From positions 205,406 through 269,405 of the forward strand of contig NZ_JADQAI010000005.1 in the NCBI RefSeq assembly GCF_022129235.1: a stretch of DNA of 64,000 bases, read 5' to 3'. The stretch is from Psychrobacter sp. Ps6. Its GTDB lineage: Bacteria > Pseudomonadota > Gammaproteobacteria > Pseudomonadales > Moraxellaceae. A program made the translations under genes and the position numbers. Under the pieces are notes generated by a model. It saw nothing but the letters and a program-made list of their open reading frames with translations, was not told where the DNA came from and did not search any database. This document shows positions 18,039-27,336 of the stretch, piece after piece (position 1 is the stretch's first letter; every line of letters starts with the position of its first letter).

Positions 18039-19226
18039 TTAACTTAACCCAAGATATTTGGCAATCGTCATGACGCTCAGCACACTCATCGCAATAGCAA
18101 TCAGCCAACCAAAGGCCGCAATCCAGACAGGATGTTTATAATCTCCAACGATGTTTTTGCGATACGCGGCAATCAGAATAATCACCATTGCGATGGGTAA
18201 CACCAAACCATTAAGTGTACCGACCAGTACGAGCACCTGAGCGGGCTTACCAATAGTGGCAAAAACAAGCGTTGAGATGACGATAAAACCGATAATAAAA
18301 TAGCGCTTATAGGTTTCGATAAAGGGATGAAAATTGGTCATAAAAGACACTGAGGTGTAAGCCGCGCCAATCACCGAGGTCACAGATGCTGCCCAAATGA
18401 CGATGCCAAAGATCACTTTACCCACGTTACCTAAGATATGCTCAAAAGGTGACATCGCAGGGTTTGAGGGGTCCAGCGTCAAGCCTTGTGACACCACGCC
18501 CAACACGGCAAGGAATAAAAATACCCGAATCACTGAGGCGACCAAAATGCCCGTGACTGAGCTTTTGGTCACTGAGCTTAGATTTTCCTCACCTGTCACG
18601 CCCGCCTCTAGCAAGCGGTGCGCGCCGGAGAAAGTGATATATCCACCAACCGTACCACCTACTAAGGTTACGATGGCCACGGCGTCAATTTTATCTGGCA
18701 TAATGGTGCGCGTGGCGGCTTCTGCCAAAGGCGGGTCTGATTTGAACACCACATAAATGATTAAGACAATTAAGATAAAGCCCATGAGCTGAGCAAACTT
18801 ATCCATTAAAGGCCCTGTCTCTCGACCCAAAAATATCGCGACGGCAATCACACCACTGATCAGAGCGCCCGTGATGGGTGAGATATTAAACATCGACTGC
18901 ATGCCGAGACCTGCGCCGCCGATATTACCAATATTAAAGGCAAGCCCGCCTGCAATAATCAAAAACGCCAGCAAATAGCCTACACCGGGAAACACCAAAT
19001 TGGCGATTTCCTGCGCCCGTTTTTTGGATACGGCAACCACGCGCCAGACATTGAGCTGGACGCCAATATCCATGATGATTGATATTAAAATAACAAAGCC
19101 AAAGCTGGCCATTAAACTTTCGGTAAAGGTAGCGGTTTGAGTTAAAAAACCCGGCCCAACCGCTGAAGTGGCCATCAAAAATGCCGCGCCCAAAATGGCG
19201 GTATTGTGCTTTTTTAAGGTACTCAT
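18039..19226 (-). CDS. NRAMP family transporter of the 5-oxoproline operon (YcsG-like)
   Basis: About 395 residues starting MSTLKKHNTAILGAAFLMATSAVGPGFL, with AAGGA five bases before this ATG. Roughly eleven hydrophobic segments follow. The NRAMP first-helix motif that binds metal (DPGN in MntH) is here AVGPGF, so manganese-type metal transport is unlikely. B. subtilis ycsG, also in a ycsF-kipIA operon, is the obvious counterpart. By context it may import 5-oxoproline or a related small molecule instead of a metal. It sits between pxpA and the degenerate carrier protein on the same strand. Confidence 0.8.
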   Translation of the reverse strand: MSTLKKHNTAILGAAFLMATSAVGPGFLTQTATFTESLMASFGFVILISIIMDIGVQLNVWRVVAVSKKRAQEIANLVFPGVGYLLAFLIIAGGLAFNIGNIGGAGLGMQSMFNISPITGALISGVIAVAIFLGRETGPLMDKFAQLMGFILIVLIIYVVFKSDPPLAEAATRTIMPDKIDAVAIVTLVGGTVGGYITFSGAHRLLEAGVTGEENLSSVTKSSVTGILVASVIRVFLFLAVLGVVSQGLTLDPSNPAMSPFEHILGNVGKVIFGIVIWAASVTSVIGAAYTSVSFMTNFHPFIETYKRYFIIGFIVISTLVFATIGKPAQVLVLVGTLNGLVLPIAMVIILIAAYRKNIVGDYKHPVWIAAFGWLIAIAMSVLSVMTIAKYLGLS

Positions 19227-19298
19227 AAACATCCTTGTATAAAACGAGACAACAAATTTGAGTCATTAACGTTCAAACAGTTATCCGTCAAATGATTA

Positions 19299-20033
19299 TT
19301 ATGCGGATATCGTAATACCCTTTCGTTCTAATTGTTCTTTGATCTCCCGCGCAAATAAAATGGCGTGCGCGCCATCGCCATGTAGACAGATACTCTCTGC
19401 CTCAACAGGCACGACCTCACCGCAGACACTGGTCACCGTCCCTTGGGTAATCATCTGCAATACATGGTCAATAGCCGCTTGGGTATCGGTGATCAGTGCG
19501 TTGTCTTTGCTGCGCGAGACCAGCGAGCCATCTTTTTCGTAGTTTCTATCGGCAAATACCTCGGATATCGATACCAGACCCTGACGTTTGGCGGCAGCAA
19601 CCAGATGACCACCTGACAGCCCCATGACTTTTAAATTGGGATCAAAGCGTTTGATCTCACTGACCAAAATATCAGCGAGCGACTCATCAACAGCCGCTTG
19701 ATTATATAAAGCACCATGCGGTTTGACATAATCTAATGACACACCGACCAGATCACACAGTGCTTTGGTTGCACCAAGCTGATAGGCCATCAATGCCCGA
19801 TATTTCTCTTCGCCCAGAGACTGATTGGTGCGACCAAAGTTTTCTCTATCATCAAGCCCTGGGTGTGCCCCGACTCTAACATTGTTTTGTTTTGCCAATT
19901 GCAAGGTCGCGACCATCTCCGCATAAGAGCCTGCATGCAGCCCGCAGCAAACATTGGCAGAGCTGACGATGGTAAGCAGTTTATCGTCTTGCCCGCAGCC
20001 TTCGGCAACGTCTGCATTCAAATCAATGTTCAT
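19299..20033 (-). CDS. pxpA: 5-oxoprolinase subunit A, LamB/YcsF family
   Basis: 244 residues, the same length as E. coli PxpA, starting MNIDLNADVAEGCG. AGGAG lies seven bases before this ATG and only one base before the alternative at 20039. Family blocks seen: NLNADVAEG-type start, SSANVCCGLHAG, GAHPGLDDRENFGR, DYVKPHGALYNQA and CLHGDGAHAI. With PxpB and PxpC it forms the ATP-dependent enzyme that opens 5-oxoproline (pyroglutamate) to glutamate. It overlaps the end of pxpC by 11 bases. Confidence 0.93.
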   Translation of the reverse strand: MNIDLNADVAEGCGQDDKLLTIVSSANVCCGLHAGSYAEMVATLQLAKQNNVRVGAHPGLDDRENFGRTNQSLGEEKYRALMAYQLGATKALCDLVGVSLDYVKPHGALYNQAAVDESLADILVSEIKRFDPNLKVMGLSGGHLVAAAKRQGLVSISEVFADRNYEKDGSLVSRSKDNALITDTQAAIDHVLQMITQGTVTSVCGEVVPVEAESICLHGDGAHAILFAREIKEQLERKGITISA

Positions 20034-20946
20034 AACCATACTCCTGTATCTGATCAATATAATGTTGTCGATTTTGGCGTGCGCGGTGCGCCTGCCTGCG
20101 ATCTACGAGGGTAAATTGACAAGTTTTACCAAATCTTATTTGTGCCATTAATCCGATATCGGCATCGATAACGGTAGCAATTTTAGGATAACCACCGGTA
20201 GTTTGCCCATCTGCCATCAACACGATTGGCTGACCTTGCGGCGGCACTTGAATCATACCCATATCGACACCGTGCGAACTCATCTCTTTGGGCTCTGTTA
20301 ACTCAAGGGATAACTCACCTGCCAAGCGATAACCCATACGGTTACTGCTGGTCTGTAGCTGCCACGACTGGGAGACAAAATCTGCCTGCGCAGCTGGTGT
20401 AAAGCAATCATACTCGCTACTTTTAATCACACGAATAGTATTGGCTGGTGCAAGAGGAGCCACACCGATGATCGGCAAGCTTGACGGTGCTTTTACCTTT
20501 AACCTGTCATCCGCTTGTAAGTACCTACCGTTAAAGCCGCCGAAACCAGCTTTTAAATTGGTACTACCCGATTGCAATATAGACGCAATATCAAATCCAC
20601 TATGCACGCAAAGATACGCATACATGCCTTCTATCGGACGTAGTAGCTTGAGGGTTTGCCCAGTTTTTGCGTTGATGCGCCAATAACTGGGTATACGCTT
20701 GTTATCCAAATATGCCTCATAAAGCGCGCCTGTCAGACAAAAGCTGACGTCTTCTTCAAACTGTATGGCCAACTCACCCATCGCCAGCTCAATTGCTGGC
20801 TCGTCACGCTCATTTTTTAGTAAAGCATTACCTGCTTGCAGCGCCCAATGATCCATTGCGCCACTTCTACCCACGCCCATACTGCGATAACCAAAACGCC
20901 CTAGGTCCTGAATACTGGCCATACCATTGGTCGTTAAAATCTTCAT
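20023..20946 (-). CDS. pxpC: 5-oxoprolinase subunit C (KipA-like, biotin-dependent carboxyltransferase family)
   Basis: About 307 residues from the ATG giving MKILTTNGMASIQDLGRFGYR; a GTG nine bases earlier is the alternative. The family is the CT_A_B half of urea amidolyase and includes B. subtilis KipA. Conserved blocks include GVGRSGAMDHWALQAGN, RMGYRL, MIQVPPQGQPIVLMADGQTTGGYPK. It forms a heteromer with PxpB. It lies 40 bases after pxpB and overlaps pxpA, so the three are cotranslated. Confidence 0.9.
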   Translation of the reverse strand: MKILTTNGMASIQDLGRFGYRSMGVGRSGAMDHWALQAGNALLKNERDEPAIELAMGELAIQFEEDVSFCLTGALYEAYLDNKRIPSYWRINAKTGQTLKLLRPIEGMYAYLCVHSGFDIASILQSGSTNLKAGFGGFNGRYLQADDRLKVKAPSSLPIIGVAPLAPANTIRVIKSSEYDCFTPAAQADFVSQSWQLQTSSNRMGYRLAGELSLELTEPKEMSSHGVDMGMIQVPPQGQPIVLMADGQTTGGYPKIATVIDADIGLMAQIRFGKTCQFTLVDRRQAHRARQNRQHYIDQIQEYGYEH

Positions 20947-20985
20947 TGCTGCCACCTATTGACTCATTTTTTACAGGGTCTTGTT

Positions 20986-21639
20986 TTATTCATGAATATC
21001 TATTGCGGTAAAGCACAAAGTATCACCTGCACTCAGCAACGTTGGCGAATCTTTGGTCAAGTCAAATAAATCGGTGTCTGTCTGACCCAATAACTGCCAA
21101 CCGCCTGGAGAGGCAAAAGGATAAATGCCTGTTTGCTCGCCACCAATACCGACCGACCCTGCAGGCACGTGCGTCCTTGGGGTAGTATGCCTTGGGAAAT
21201 GTAGCGACTCAGAGAGACCGCCAAGGTAAGGAAAACCGGGCTGAAAACCAATAAAATAAACGGTGTAAATAGCGCTGGTGTGCAGATCGACCACAGCGTC
21301 AATAGGCATCTCAAGCGACGCTGCCATTGCTGCTAAATCAGGACCGTATTTGCCACCATAATGCACGGGTATCTCGATATGCTTACCGTCGATAGTTTTT
21401 TCAGGTATCTCCTCAAGCAGCGCGGTCAGTTTGTTTTGTAGCGCTTTAAACTCATCCCATGCCAGCGGATGACTAAACACACTGAGTGTGTTCATACCGA
21501 TAATGACTTCGATAACTTCGGGCATGGTTTCAATAATATCTGCCAGCGCCCAGCACTTTTTCTGTTTGTCTAGGCTGATAGGCTTGGGGAAAAACAACAA
21601 AAGGTTGGTTTCACTGCCGATTTGCCATTGTAGGGTCAT
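20986..21639 (-). CDS. pxpB: 5-oxoprolinase subunit B (KipI-like)
   Basis: 217 residues starting MTLQWQIGSET, close to the length of E. coli PxpB. GGAG stands nine bases upstream of this ATG; the ATG at 21654 has no such site. The CT_C_D family blocks are clear: IPVHYGG, PDLAAMAASLEMPIDAVVDLHT, YFIGFQPGFPYLGGL, PAGSVGIGGEQTGIYPFASPGGWQLLG. KipI in B. subtilis was first described as a kinase inhibitor, but the bacterial family now stands for 5-oxoprolinase. It follows accC after about 70 bases, where a small inverted repeat (CGTTATC/GATAACG) lies. Confidence 0.92.
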   Translation of the reverse strand: MTLQWQIGSETNLLLFFPKPISLDKQKKCWALADIIETMPEVIEVIIGMNTLSVFSHPLAWDEFKALQNKLTALLEEIPEKTIDGKHIEIPVHYGGKYGPDLAAMAASLEMPIDAVVDLHTSAIYTVYFIGFQPGFPYLGGLSESLHFPRHTTPRTHVPAGSVGIGGEQTGIYPFASPGGWQLLGQTDTDLFDLTKDSPTLLSAGDTLCFTAIDIHE

Positions 21640-21712
21640 CCTTGTACGCTCCATTATTTTTATTAAATGTACTCGTTATCGTCATCTTGATAACGTGTTA
21701 TGAACAGCTGTT

Positions 21713-23059
21713 TTATATATTTTCTTTGATCCATTGCTCTAAATAATGAATGCTCATTTGATCCTCACAGAACCCTTTATCGGTAAACAAACGCTGATGC
21801 AACCCAATATTGGTATCAATACCCGTGATCTGCGCTTCTGACAATGTCCCTTGCATCTTGGTGATTGCTTGCGCTCTCGACTCATCTTGTACACATATTT
21901 TGGCAATCAAACTGTCGTAAGTGGGTGGCACGGTGTAGTTCGACTCGATATGACTGTCCACTCTGACGCCAAAGCCTGCAGGCAGGTGGCAATAGCTGAT
22001 ATGTCCTGCATTGGGTAAAAAGGTCTTTGGGTTTTCAGCATTGATGCGACACTCAAAAGCATGACCACTGATGGTGATGTCTTGCTGCTGGTACGCGAGC
22101 GGCAGCCCTGCGGCAATGCGTATTTGCTCACGCACGATATCAACGCCTGTCACCATCTCAGTGATGGTATGCTCCACTTGCACCCGCGTATTCATCTCAA
22201 TAAAGAAAAATTCGCCGTTTTCGTACAAAAACTCAAACGTCCCCGCCCCTCTATAACCCATCTGCTGGCAAGCCGTGGCACACGCCTCGCCTATCTGCTG
22301 CCGTTGCTCGTCGGTAATCCCAGGTGCAGGTGCTTCTTCAATGACCTTTTGATGGCGGCGCTGCATCGAGCAATCGCGCTCACCCAGATAGATGGCATGA
22401 CCATGGGTATCAGACAGCACTTGTATTTCGATATGGCGCGGCAGCTGCAGGTATTTTTCAAGATAAACCACGGCGCTGCCAAAGTTGGCTTTGGCTTCGG
22501 TTTGGGTCAAGGAGATGGCAGATAGCAGATCGGCTTGTTTTTCAACGACACGCATGCCGCGACCACCGCCACCGCTTGCGGCTTTGATAATGACAGGATA
22601 GCCCACATCATTGGCAATCTGTATGACAGCATTAGAGTCGGTTGGCAGCGCGCCCTCAGAACCAGGCACACAAGGCACGCCAGCCGCAACCATTTGTGCC
22701 TTGGCCGCCACCTTGTCGCCCATGGTGCGTATGTTGTCAGCGGTTGGGCCTATAAACTGAATGCCTGATGCTTCTACCAATGCTGCAAAATCTGCATTTT
22801 CTGACAGAAACCCATAACCGGGGTGAATGGCTTGCGCCTGTGTCATTTTGGCCGCAGAGACAATCGCCCTTTGGTTCAGATAGCTTTTTGCCGCATTAGC
22901 AGGGCCAATACAGACCTTTTCATCCGCCAAACGTACCGGCAAGGAATCTTTATCTGCTTCTGAATACACGATGACTGACCCAATACCTAACTGTTTGCAA
23001 GCCCGAATGATACGTAATGCAATCTCGCCACGGTTAGCGATTAAGATTTTAGAGAGCAT
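21713..23059 (-). CDS. accC: Biotin carboxylase (AccC type) in the 5-oxoproline operon
   Basis: 448 residues, the length of AccC. It begins [21 protein letters not shown], has the glycine-rich ATP-grasp loop [12 protein letters not shown] near residue 165, and the conserved [22 protein letters not shown]. It would use ATP and bicarbonate to carboxylate biotin on AccB. The gene sits between accB and pxpB, without any accA or accD in sight, so it may be a paralogue dedicated to this operon and not the fatty-acid enzyme. Whether the genome has a second accBC pair cannot be seen here. Confidence 0.92.
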   Translation of the reverse strand: MLSKILIANRGEIALRIIRACKQLGIGSVIVYSEADKDSLPVRLADEKVCIGPANAAKSYLNQRAIVSAAKMTQAQAIHPGYGFLSENADFAALVEASGIQFIGPTADNIRTMGDKVAAKAQMVAAGVPCVPGSEGALPTDSNAVIQIANDVGYPVIIKAASGGGGRGMRVVEKQADLLSAISLTQTEAKANFGSAVVYLEKYLQLPRHIEIQVLSDTHGHAIYLGERDCSMQRRHQKVIEEAPAPGITDEQRQQIGEACATACQQMGYRGAGTFEFLYENGEFFFIEMNTRVQVEHTITEMVTGVDIVREQIRIAAGLPLAYQQQDITISGHAFECRINAENPKTFLPNAGHISYCHLPAGFGVRVDSHIESNYTVPPTYDSLIAKICVQDESRAQAITKMQGTLSEAQITGIDTNIGLHQRLFTDKGFCEDQMSIHYLEQWIKENI

Positions 23060-23119
23060 ATATTTTCCTAAAAAAGAGAAATCAGATGTTTATTAAACCA
23101 CTGCTAGTTAGTTTCTAGG

Positions 23120-23629
23120 CTAGCTTGCAGGTTCAGTGACGAACAAAGCCTGACCGTATTCGACGATATCCCCTTCCTCAATCAGAATATCTTTGATAAT
23201 GCACGCCGTCTCTGCTTTGACCTCATGCATCATTTTCATGGCTTCAATGATACAAAGCGTCTGCCCGACTTCGACCTGATCGCCTATGCTGACAAACTCA
23301 TCGGCGTCAGGCTCAGAACGCCGATAAAACGTGCCCAACATCGGCGCTGATATGTCATTTTTTTGCGGCGCATCGACACGCTCCTCATCACTTATATCAT
23401 TTTCGTGTTTGTTATTATCATTATCACTAGATGCAAGCGTGGCCTGTTGCTTATTGGGTGCGTTGCTGGTAGTGCTGGCAGACGGTTGGCTTGTATGTTG
23501 CTCAGCAGAATGACACACAATAGCGATGCGTGCGTCACCGTCGGTCACCTCTAACGATTGTATATCGGCGTTTTCTGCGATTTTTATCAGCTTCTCTAAA
23601 TCATCAAAATTGATATTCATATTGGACAC
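23120..23629 (-). CDS. accB: Biotin carboxyl carrier protein (AccB type)
   Basis: 169 residues. The N-terminal helix (INFDDLEKLIKIAENADI) is followed by an asparagine/serine-rich linker (about 40-90) and the biotinyl domain with CIIEAMKMMHEVKAE, where K132 is the biotin attachment site. The start is either the GTG at 23629 (AAAGGA three bases upstream) or the ATG at 23620. It lies 60 bases before accC on the same strand and is the functional counterpart of the lysine-less carrier at the far end of the operon. Confidence 0.92.
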   Translation of the reverse strand: MSNMNINFDDLEKLIKIAENADIQSLEVTDGDARIAIVCHSAEQHTSQPSASTTSNAPNKQQATLASSDNDNNKHENDISDEERVDAPQKNDISAPMLGTFYRRSEPDADEFVSIGDQVEVGQTLCIIEAMKMMHEVKAETACIIKDILIEEGDIVEYGQALFVTEPAS

Positions 23630-23697
23630 TATTCCTTTAGTTTTTATAAAAAGTTGGCTTGAAACAACTGGCGTAAAATCAAAACAAATATGATGGT

Positions 23698-24489
23698 TTA
23701 TAAGACTGCTAAGTCTTCATCCTTAGGATCGCAAATAAACATATACCCCGGTGCATGAGTAATCATCAGCTCAGGACGACTGGTCATGGCGATGCTCTGC
23801 GGCGTGACACCGCACGCCCAAAATACGGGCACTTCGCCTGCTTTTATGGTTGATGGATCGCCAAAGTCTGGAGAACTGATGTCTTTAATACCGATTAGGC
23901 TGGGATCGCCGATATGAATGGGTGCGCCATGCACTTGCGGAAAACGTGAAGTGGCTTGCACTGCTTTTGTGATTAACGGATAAGGTATCGGTCTCATACT
24001 GACCACCATTTTTCCGTGAAATTTTCCAGCAGGCTCTGTTTCTATATTAGTGATGTACATCGGTACATTGTGGTTGTCTTCAATGTGTCTGATGGGGATG
24101 GAGGCACTCAACATCGCCGTCTCAAAAGAGAAACTACAGCCTAAAAGAAAGCAGACCAAATCATCGCGCCAATAGTCTGTTAAGTCTGATACTTCATCGA
24201 CCAACTCACCATGTTGGTATATTCTATATCTCGATAGGTCAGATCTGAGATCAGCCCCTTTTGCCATTAGCTTTGGCTCAGCACTGCCAATATCGGTGAC
24301 GTCTAACACAGGGCAAGGCTTGGGATTTCTTTGTGCAAACAATAAAAAGTCATAAGCCAACTCTTTGGGCACGATGACCAAGTTGGCTTGGACGTGACCT
24401 TTGCACATGCCAGAGGTAGGTTTGTCTATTTTGTTATTTCTGATCAGCGCCCTGACTTCTTGTGGTGACAAGTTCCCTATGTCTGGCAT
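23698..24489 (-). CDS. DUF1445 / YcsI-like putative hydro-lyase (D-glutamate cyclase-related)
   Basis: 263 residues of the YcsI family, with the conserved GMCKGHVQANLVIVPKELAYDFLLF, PCPVLDVTD, FLLGCSFSFETAML, VSMRPIP and VFWACGVTPQ blocks. The family is labelled putative hydro-lyase; its domain also forms part of mammalian D-glutamate cyclase, which makes 5-oxo-D-proline from D-glutamate. Sitting as the first gene of an operon with 5-oxoprolinase fits a role in D-glutamate/5-oxoproline interconversion. That function is inferred from context. The promoter should lie in the 250 bases upstream, shared with the divergent lipoprotein gene. Confidence 0.85.
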   Translation of the reverse strand: MPDIGNLSPQEVRALIRNNKIDKPTSGMCKGHVQANLVIVPKELAYDFLLFAQRNPKPCPVLDVTDIGSAEPKLMAKGADLRSDLSRYRIYQHGELVDEVSDLTDYWRDDLVCFLLGCSFSFETAMLSASIPIRHIEDNHNVPMYITNIETEPAGKFHGKMVVSMRPIPYPLITKAVQATSRFPQVHGAPIHIGDPSLIGIKDISSPDFGDPSTIKAGEVPVFWACGVTPQSIAMTSRPELMITHAPGYMFICDPKDEDLAVL

Positions 24490-24677
24490 GGTTGTTCCTT
24501 TTTATGCGTCATACTAAAAAATAGTAAGCTATTGTCTAATAAAAGCATCCTAACAAATATAAATTGATGTGATTGATTTGGCTTCAAACTGTTACAAAAA
24601 ACACCATGCTTTATATCGTGCTGAGTCATGCGTTAACCACTACAATATTAGTGACCGCTTAATAATGACAGCGTGCG

Positions 24678-24715
24678 ATATATGAGAGCCGTTATATGAA
24701 AGCCATCTCATATAT
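24678..24715. repeat. Inverted repeat before the lipoprotein gene
   Basis: ATATATGAGA at 24678-24687 and TCTCATATAT at 24706-24715 are exact inverted copies with 18 bases between. The repeat stands 25 bases before the chosen start of the lipoprotein gene and could be an operator or a leader hairpin. Confidence 0.5.
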
Positions 24716-24740
24716 ATCGGCGACCTTTAGGAGCATGACC

Positions 24741-25601
24741 ATGTTTGATTCTCATAAGCCCTTGTTATCTACAAAAATGAAATCGCTATTGTTTTCTGCC
24801 TGTCTGGTAGGTGGCGTATCACTACTCACCAGCTGTGACTCACAATCCTCAACCACTGATGACAATGCAGCGCAAATGGATAAGAATACAGCAGCCTCAC
24901 AGACGGATACATCCGTGCCCGTTACTGCTAATAATAATGAAACTGCAATAGATAAAGAGCCTATCACTGCCGAAACAAGCCCGCCTGATGACCAAATGGT
25001 GATTCCATCAGGCTATCAAAAACTGAGCTTTGGGCAAGTAGTTACTCCCGCGCTTTTGGCGGAGTTAGGCCTAACCAAACAAGAGAGTGACAATGAGCAA
25101 TGCTACTATGTGAGCGATCCAAAACAGTATTACATGGATCAAGCTTATGGCAAACGTGCATCTGTCCTATATCAAGTGATAGATGGCAAAGTAGTACTGA
25201 TTACGATTCGAGATTCAGAAACGCCGTTTTATACGGGCGTTCATGTCGGTGATGCGGTAACAGCGGTGATGAGCGCGCATGGTGACAGTCTTACTTATGA
25301 GGTTGATAAATATGCGGTGGATGGTGACTTTTATAATCTGATTGCAAACGTCAACTTTATTGTGACTGGCGACGCAGATGCGGGCACACTCTTAAAAGAA
25401 GAAGATATTAAGCTTAATAACGCTAATGACACCTTACCGATTCAAGTTGAATATCATATCAAAGGTGGTCAAAAGCTCAGTAATAACACTATTAGCGAGA
25501 CTGAATGGACGGTAGAAAATAAACGCGCATTACAAGGTGACGTAGAAAGTATTGATATCGGCATTCCAGAAGCGATTTATCTGGTCGAAGGCTGCTCCTA
25601 A
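24741..25601 (+). CDS. Predicted lipoprotein of unknown function
   Basis: 286 residues from the ATG giving MFDSHKPLL, chosen because AGGAG lies seven bases upstream; two earlier in-frame starts are possible at 24696 and 24735. A lipoprotein signal peptide is clear: KSLLFSACLVGGVSLLTSC, with the lipidated cysteine at residue 32. A serine/threonine/asparagine-rich linker (about 33-95) follows, then a compact domain with the pattern GQVVTPALLAELGL, CYYVSDP, VLITIRDSETPFYTGVHVGDAV and a C-terminal YLVEGCS. I do not recognise the family. The protein should be anchored in the outer or inner membrane facing the periplasm. Confidence 0.75.
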   Translation: MFDSHKPLLSTKMKSLLFSACLVGGVSLLTSCDSQSSTTDDNAAQMDKNTAASQTDTSVPVTANNNETAIDKEPITAETSPPDDQMVIPSGYQKLSFGQVVTPALLAELGLTKQESDNEQCYYVSDPKQYYMDQAYGKRASVLYQVIDGKVVLITIRDSETPFYTGVHVGDAVTAVMSAHGDSLTYEVDKYAVDGDFYNLIANVNFIVTGDADAGTLLKEEDIKLNNANDTLPIQVEYHIKGGQKLSNNTISETEWTVENKRALQGDVESIDIGIPEAIYLVEGCS

Positions 25602-25646
25602 AAACTGGGCTTTAAACCCAGAACTAAATATTACGCCCTAAGCATA

Positions 25647-25684
25647 AAGAACCCGATAAGCACTCCTGCTTATCGGGTTCTTTG
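25647..25684. terminator. Bidirectional terminator between lipoprotein and ampC
   Basis: A perfect 17-base-pair stem: AAAGAACCCGATAAGCA at 25647-25663 and its complement at 25668-25684, with a CTCC loop. It lies between two convergent genes and can serve both. Confidence 0.85.
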
Positions 25685-25719
25685 TCTACTATAACGCTAC
25701 CTAATGTAATAACTATAAA

Positions 25720-26940
25720 TCACTCATTCAATGCTTCACCGTTCAGCGCACGGTCTAATATCGTATACGCGGCTTTGACTCGTTCTGTATTCGGATAGTT
25801 CTTGTTTGCCAAAATGACAATACCTGTTTTTTTCGCAGGTACATACGCAATATAAGCCCCAAATCCATTCGTCGACCCTGTTTTATTGACCCACATATCA
25901 TTCAGCACAGGCGTTGGTGGCTCATTCACTTGGATAGCTTGAGGGTTTAAAATAACCTCTGTTGAATTGCCATCTAACAACATCTGCAACGTCGTCGGTA
26001 ACGAATACATCTCCCAAGCCAGCCCTTGCGTAAAGTATTTTGTTTGATAGTAGCCTTTTCTATTGTTCTCAAGTGCTTGCTGCATTTGACTATCTACCGT
26101 TACCAGCCCCATATTCGCCGCCATGAAGCGTGTCATATCGGCACTGGTTGATTTGATACCGTACGCTTCTGCATCTAGCATACCGGGGTTGACTCTGATT
26201 GGCTCGCCTGCCTTGTTATAACCAAAGGCATAATCCTCCATTTTATCCGCAGGGACATTGACAAAGGTATTGGTCATCTTAAGCGATGGCAACACGGTGT
26301 TTTCTATGAGTTTGGTGTAGTCATCATTCATACTAAGGGCAGATAGATGGCCGAACAGTCCGATACTGGCATTGGAATACAGACGGGTTGAGTCGATAGG
26401 AAACTTAGGTTGCCAAGATTTGTAATATTGCAGCAGCTCCTTATTATTCTCAATGTTTTCAGGCACCTGTAATGGCAATCCGCCTGCGCTATACGTACCC
26501 AAGCTGATGAGCTTTGTATTACCAATAGCACTGTTTTTTAGGTAGGGAATGTACTTGTCTGCGGTATCATCGAGTGACAAGGTGCCATTTAATTCTGAAT
26601 AACTGGCTAAAGTGGCCGCAAAGGTCTTGCTCACAGAACCCAGCTCAAAAATTGTGTGCTCTGACACAGGCTGGTTGCGCTGCTTGTCAGACAAACCATA
26701 GTTATAAAAATGTGATTTACCATCGATGATGATTCCAAATGCCATACCGGGGATCTGATATTGGCTCATCAACTGTTTGGCCTGCTTATCCACTTCTTTC
26801 TCTAAGCGAGCATTAGCACTGGCGGCTTGCGCCGTTTCAGATATCAGTAATGTCGATAGCAATACGCTCAGCGTTAGGCCAAGGAGCGGTTTTTGCATAG
26901 ATGGTTTTTGAGCAGTCAGTGTTGATGTAAATACGTTCAT
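25720..26940 (-). CDS. ampC: Class C beta-lactamase (AmpC)
   Basis: 406 residues. The signal peptide ends at SETAQA before ASAN; the second methionine (MQKPLLGLTL) would give a more usual signal length. All class C active-site motifs are present: S102-V-S-K105, Y188-S-N190 and K353-T-G355. The chromosomal enzyme hydrolyses cephalosporins in the periplasm. No ampR gene is adjacent, so induction through AmpR is unlikely and expression is probably constitutive and low, as is known for Psychrobacter and Acinetobacter AmpC. The gene stands alone. Confidence 0.95.
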   Translation of the reverse strand: MNVFTSTLTAQKPSMQKPLLGLTLSVLLSTLLISETAQAASANARLEKEVDKQAKQLMSQYQIPGMAFGIIIDGKSHFYNYGLSDKQRNQPVSEHTIFELGSVSKTFAATLASYSELNGTLSLDDTADKYIPYLKNSAIGNTKLISLGTYSAGGLPLQVPENIENNKELLQYYKSWQPKFPIDSTRLYSNASIGLFGHLSALSMNDDYTKLIENTVLPSLKMTNTFVNVPADKMEDYAFGYNKAGEPIRVNPGMLDAEAYGIKSTSADMTRFMAANMGLVTVDSQMQQALENNRKGYYQTKYFTQGLAWEMYSLPTTLQMLLDGNSTEVILNPQAIQVNEPPTPVLNDMWVNKTGSTNGFGAYIAYVPAKKTGIVILANKNYPNTERVKAAYTILDRALNGEALNE

Positions 26941-27336
26941 AAGTAATTTATTAATGCCGTCTATTTAATTGTGAAAGGGTTGGCTACTAAAGGTAGCAGC
27001 TTTTACGGTCATTTATCACGTTGTTTTTTACACTTTATGTTTTTAGCGCCAATGTCCTCTTAGTACTTACGTTAGTACTTACGTTAGTACTTATTAGCAC
27101 TTACGCAAAAACAGTAATAAATGGCGCACAACGCTCAAATAACGACACACCGTAAAGAAAATCAGACAGCAATGAGCGCGTGGTCTGTTACAGTATCAGC
27201 CGATTATTCAGACTAGGCGTTATCAACCACGTCATCTATAGTCTCAATCCCTGTATCCAACCAACCGACATAGTAGACAAGATGATAAGCGCATTATTCA
27301 ATGCCATATCAGCCACGATAAAGGAATAAGCTATCC
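26941..27336. other. Divergent intergenic region between ampC and the PAP2 gene
   Basis: About 400 bases with no supported gene. It contains the 12-base tandem repeats at 27060-27105 and must hold the promoters of both flanking genes. Confidence 0.5.
27060..27105. repeat. Tandem 12-base repeats (TTAGTACTTACG)
   Basis: Four consecutive units: TTAGTACTTACG at 27060-27071 and 27072-27083, a ten-base copy TTAGTACTTA at 27084-27093, and TTAGCACTTACG at 27094-27105. Each contains the small palindrome AGTACT (AGCACT in the last). They stand about 120 bases upstream of the ampC start. Confidence 0.85.

Noticed and set aside
22061..22525. 154-residue open frame opposite the biotin carboxylase gene
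   Set aside because: It is the antisense of a strongly conserved enzyme; all coding features belong to the minus strand.
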